Assembly: GCA_003133425.1 (NCBI GenBank)
Contig: PKXI01000300.1
Span: 8,545-27,135, forward strand
Origin: Acidobacteriaceae bacterium
GTDB taxonomy: Bacteria > Acidobacteriota > Terriglobia > Terriglobales > Acidobacteriaceae
Direction of reading: 5' to 3'
Length of the DNA stretch: 18,591 nucleotides
Below the pieces are notes generated by a model, which saw only the letters and a program-made list of their open reading frames with translations, was not told the origin of the DNA and made no database searches. Below are positions 16,023-18,591 of this stretch, piece by piece. Positions within the stretch are counted from its first letter, which is position 1; each line of letters starts with the position of its first letter. The position numbers and the translations under genes are program-made.

Positions 16023-18166
16023 TTCGCCGCCTGAGCTACTGGAAACCGATAGATGTTAATGCTGATGGGCGCAACCGAGATGGTTGCGGGAGCGTTGCCG
16101 AGCGGAATTTCCTTCACTGCCACTTGGGGTGGTTGACCGACGTGGTTGGAGGCATCGAGACTCGATCCCGTCATCTGCCATAGAGTCGACGGCCCGGCAA
16201 GTCGCGTGCCGGTCACGTTCAGATCGAATTTCTGTTCCGAATCCGTCGCGTTCACAATGGCTATGGTGAGGAACTTGCGATCCGCAGTCAACGCAGCGAA
16301 CATGTCGAGCGGATAAGTCGGACTGCCTGGGTTTGTTTTTGGCTGATCGCCGGCGATGGCGTACTTGGGCGCAGGTTGAGGCGAGTTTCCAGAAAGGGCA
16401 ACCGGGATGGAGCCGAGGTGATCGCCGTAGAGCTTGAACAGGAGCCCATTCGTGTTGTAGTCGGCTCCGATGCTGTTGTAGTCGAGCGTCGAGACGCCCA
16501 TGGTGAATGCGGACATTTTAATGAAATCGGTGTAGCGAAGCATCTCGTTGAAGACCATGCCGTAGGCGAGGGCCAGTTTGAGATTCACAGGCGCACCGCT
16601 GTAGGCGTACTCGTCGATCGAAAGGAAGATCTTTTTATCGAGCATTGCCGGAAAGCGTTTCTGATACTCCTGCCATTCCTCAGCCTTTTCGCGCACGCGA
16701 TTGGATGGATAACGCGCCCACTCAAGCGGAGTCTGGTCGACAGTCACATACCCGTCCTCGTTCGGCGCATCCGGCGCAAGGCTCTTTGCGTGCGCGTAAT
16801 CGAAGCGCTTGCCCGCTCTTGCGTACCAGTGTTCAGTGAGGCCCTCGAAGCTGCCCCAACTGTGCGCAAGCAGTCCGCCGGTAAAGTCCGCCGGTGAACC
16901 GAACTGGGCCTGCGGGTCGGGCATATGCAGGTCGCGGGCCTGGCCTGTAACGGTCATTTCGTCGGGCATTGCACCCGAAGCGAGCAGCGTGATCGACGGG
17001 TCGACCTGTCGCATCGCTCTCGCAAAATCATTCGTTTTGAGGGCGAAGTACTTGAGATCGGTGCGGCCGAGTTGCCAGTTTCCATAGGGCTCATTGCCAA
17101 TGTCCCAGAATTTGACGTGGTAGGGCTCGGAATGGCCATTGCGCGCGCGCAGGGCGCCCAGACGCGTATTCACCGATCCGTTCATATACTCGACTTCTTC
17201 CGCCGCCGAATGCGCATCGCCAAAGCCCGCGTTGACGGTGATGTACGGCTCCGTGCCAATCAGCTTGCAGAAGGTCATGAATTCGTCCATGCCCACATCG
17301 TTTGTCTGCGGGGCCTTCCACGCGTAGTCAAACATGAGCGGGCGCTTGTCGATGTCGCCGACGGAGTCGTACCAACTCCAGTTGGAGATGTAATTACCGC
17401 CGGGCAGGCGCCACATGCCGGAGTGGAGCTCGCGCAGCAGCGCGATGGTGTCGGGGCGAAATCCCTGCACGTTGTCAGCCGGCATCAGCGACAAAGTACC
17501 GACATGAAAGTTTCCGGAGCCCGTGCCGGTGATTTCGAGAGACGCAGCGCTTGCGTCGGCCGGAGATGTGAAATTGAGCGGGAACTTCTTGTACTCGTTG
17601 GTGAGTGCTGCAATGGAGACGGTCTGCCGGTCGTTTGCGCCTTCACCCCAGATCAGCGAGACCTTCACCTCGCTGCCGGGAGTGCCGCGAAGATAAATCC
17701 GGCCTGCATACTTCTTGCCTTTAACCAGCGCGAGGCCCACTTGCCGGATACCGTGCGACGTGGCGGCGTCGAGTGTGATCTCCGGGCTCTGGTCACCGAC
17801 AAATGGCCGCTCCTTGTCCATCACTACAAATTCGTCGGGCCCAACCGGGCGCCATTTGCGGAGCGGCATGCCACGCGGCGGGCTACCCGCTGGTGGGGCA
17901 GGAGAATCCGGCTCCTTAGATGAGATCGGGAAATAAAATTTCCGGTCGTCGACCATCTCCGACCAGAGGCTGCGATAGATGAGGGTGCGAATGTGCTCGA
18001 TGAACATGCCGAACTCATACTTCGACACCGGTTCAGCAGTCTGCTGCGTATTGATGGTTACCATCAGCCGATCCGGAACTGCCGGCTCGGACTTCTGAGC
18101 AGCGGCTCGAACCGTGCACCCAAGACAAAACGCCGCTGCGGCAAACAATGCAATCCTTATCCTCAT
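16019..18166 (-). CDS. Exported GH51 alpha-L-arabinofuranosidase with inserted CBM-like domain
   Basis: This 715-residue enzyme should release terminal arabinofuranose from arabinoxylan or arabinan. The signal peptide is residues 1-23 (cut near RAAA before Gln24); a CLGC at 14-17 resembles a lipobox but lacks the usual Leu three before Cys. The barrel begins EFGMFIEHI (51-59) and resumes at MWRLPGGNYISNWSW (251-265). Between them a beta-rich segment (about 110-228) resembles a CBM4/9-type module. The acid/base Glu359 is in WDIGNEPYG and nucleophile Glu519 in LSIDEYAYSG. A beta-sandwich domain ends the chain with INIYRFPV. The ATG at 18166 is chosen because AGGAGGGG lies just before it and a signal peptide follows; the upstream in-frame extension is rejected. 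The stop overlaps the esterase start by four bases. Confidence 0.95.
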   Translation of the reverse strand: MRIRIALFAAAAFCLGCTVRAAAQKSEPAVPDRLMVTINTQQTAEPVSKYEFGMFIEHIRTLIYRSLWSEMVDDRKFYFPISSKEPDSPAPPAGSPPRGMPLRKWRPVGPDEFVVMDKERPFVGDQSPEITLDAATSHGIRQVGLALVKGKKYAGRIYLRGTPGSEVKVSLIWGEGANDRQTVSIAALTNEYKKFPLNFTSPADASAASLEITGTGSGNFHVGTLSLMPADNVQGFRPDTIALLRELHSGMWRLPGGNYISNWSWYDSVGDIDKRPLMFDYAWKAPQTNDVGMDEFMTFCKLIGTEPYITVNAGFGDAHSAAEEVEYMNGSVNTRLGALRARNGHSEPYHVKFWDIGNEPYGNWQLGRTDLKYFALKTNDFARAMRQVDPSITLLASGAMPDEMTVTGQARDLHMPDPQAQFGSPADFTGGLLAHSWGSFEGLTEHWYARAGKRFDYAHAKSLAPDAPNEDGYVTVDQTPLEWARYPSNRVREKAEEWQEYQKRFPAMLDKKIFLSIDEYAYSGAPVNLKLALAYGMVFNEMLRYTDFIKMSAFTMGVSTLDYNSIGADYNTNGLLFKLYGDHLGSIPVALSGNSPQPAPKYAIAGDQPKTNPGSPTYPLDMFAALTADRKFLTIAIVNATDSEQKFDLNVTGTRLAGPSTLWQMTGSSLDASNHVGQPPQVAVKEIPLGNAPATISVAPISINIYRFPVAQAAK

Positions 18167-18178
18167 TGAGCCCCTCCT

Positions 18179-18221
18179 GTCCTTCTCCGTCCTGTCAGTT
18201 CTTTGCGGTCCGTCTCCGTCC
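18179..18221. repeat. Imperfect direct repeat before the GH51 gene
   Basis: Two 14-base copies (GTCCTTCTCCGTCC at 18179-18192 and GTCCGTCTCCGTCC at 18208-18221) differ at one base and are 29 bases apart. They lie in the 98-base gap between the right-edge remnant and the GH51 start, and the nearer copy abuts the ribosome site. Function is unclear; simple purine-rich decay sequence on the gene strand is an equally good explanation. Confidence 0.5.
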
Positions 18222-18264
18222 ATGCCGTTCCGTGCACGACAAAATGGCATGCCTCGGACGCAAT

Positions 18265-18591
18265 TCACCACCGCGCGGCCTGAGTTACCGGGAACCCATA
18301 GATATTAACGCCGCCGGGCGCAACCGTAATCTTCCCCTGAGCATCGTCGCCCCGGTGACTGCGAAGAGGCGGCTGTCCTTGTTGTCAGAGACCAGTGCGC
18401 GGAAACTTGGCGAGAGCTTAACCGAAAGAGAGAGCGCGCACGCAAGATGTCCCCGTGCGCCCGTCGAAGATGTTGATAGACTGACCGCCCGTTTGGAAGA
18501 GAAAACTCCCATTTGCCGATAGAGCCGCACCATATATTTCGCGGCCAGATTTTTCTTGCAATCCTGCTTCAGTTGTGGATCGCCAAAATTC
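18265..18591 (-). pseudogene. Frameshifted gene remnant: beta-propeller-like segment ending in a GH51-like tail
   Basis: Read from the right edge, one frame gives IYGAALSANGSFLFQTGGQS and INIFDGRTGT, which look like a beta-propeller blade, then stops at 18418. Sense-looking sequence continues in another frame (LSPSFRALVSDNKDSRLFAV) and returns to the first frame near 18345 as GKITVAPGGVNIYGFPVTQA, ending at a TGA (18265-18267). The tail matches the neighbouring GH51 C-terminus (ISVAPISINIYRFPVAQA). A single intact frame to the edge exists in the second phase but loses both recognisable ends. Two compensating frameshifts in a decayed gene explain this best; sequencing error is possible. Whether the propeller-like part and the tail were ever one gene cannot be told from this fragment. 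Confidence 0.55.

Noticed and set aside
16925..17923. 332-codon plus-strand open frame opposite GH51
   Set aside because: It overlaps the catalytic core of the arabinofuranosidase on the other strand and shows no recognisable fold.
16114..18166. GH51 enzyme as a lipoprotein (CLGC in the signal peptide)
   Set aside because: The residue three before the Cys is Cys, not Leu or similar, and a normal signal peptidase site (AAA before Gln) follows shortly after.
18167..18271. 35-residue N-terminal extension of the GH51 protein
   Set aside because: A strong AGGAGGGG and a signal peptide mark the start at 18166; the extension begins at a GTG inside the remnant's tail.
14736..18591. Identical 14-mer GATCGCCAAAATTC at 14736-14749 and 18578-18591
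   Set aside because: A shared 14-mer in a window this long is close to chance expectation, and neither flank extends the match.

Overview
The window is GC-rich, densely coded bacterial chromosome. It most likely comes from an acidobacterium of the Terriglobia group. This rests on a TIGR03435-type secreted protein (a family seen mainly in Acidobacteria and other soil bacteria), a stand-alone receiver of a kind common there, and several exported hemicellulases with no Sus-type transporter beside them. I could run no database search, so the taxonomy is inference.

Left third (1-5902): a Kdp high-affinity potassium uptake locus. On the minus strand, in transcription order, are kdpE, a 176-bp regulatory gap, an unnamed 28-residue membrane peptide, kdpF (31 residues), kdpA and kdpB. 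kdpB runs off the left edge just before its GDGTND hinge motif. The sensor kinase gene kdpD lies on the plus strand, divergent from kdpE, and encodes only the membrane, GAF and kinase part. The N-terminal KdpD/USP region of classical KdpD is missing.

Middle (5938-11722): a minus-strand run of an ABC ATPase with a C-terminal AAA-associated domain, a fused two-domain permease translationally coupled to it, a TIGR03435 protein and a Gfo/Idh/MocA oxidoreductase. No solute-binding protein is present and the substrate is unknown. A stand-alone response regulator points the other way across a 309-bp gap.

Right third (12032-18591): three exported enzymes for arabinoxylan-like polysaccharides, all on the minus strand: a GH51 alpha-L-arabinofuranosidase, an esterase overlapping it by four bases, and a GH3 beta-glycosidase with a PA14 insert. 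The gap before the GH3 gene holds a strong nested inverted-repeat structure. At the right edge is a frameshifted remnant whose last 53 bases resemble the 3' end of the GH51 gene.

I saw no tRNA, rRNA, CRISPR array, insertion sequence or phage gene. The best candidates for undescribed biology are the 28-residue peptide in the kdp operon, the split and divergent kdpD/kdpE arrangement, the substrate-unknown ABC pair with its altered EAA loops, and the nested leader structure before the GH3 gene.
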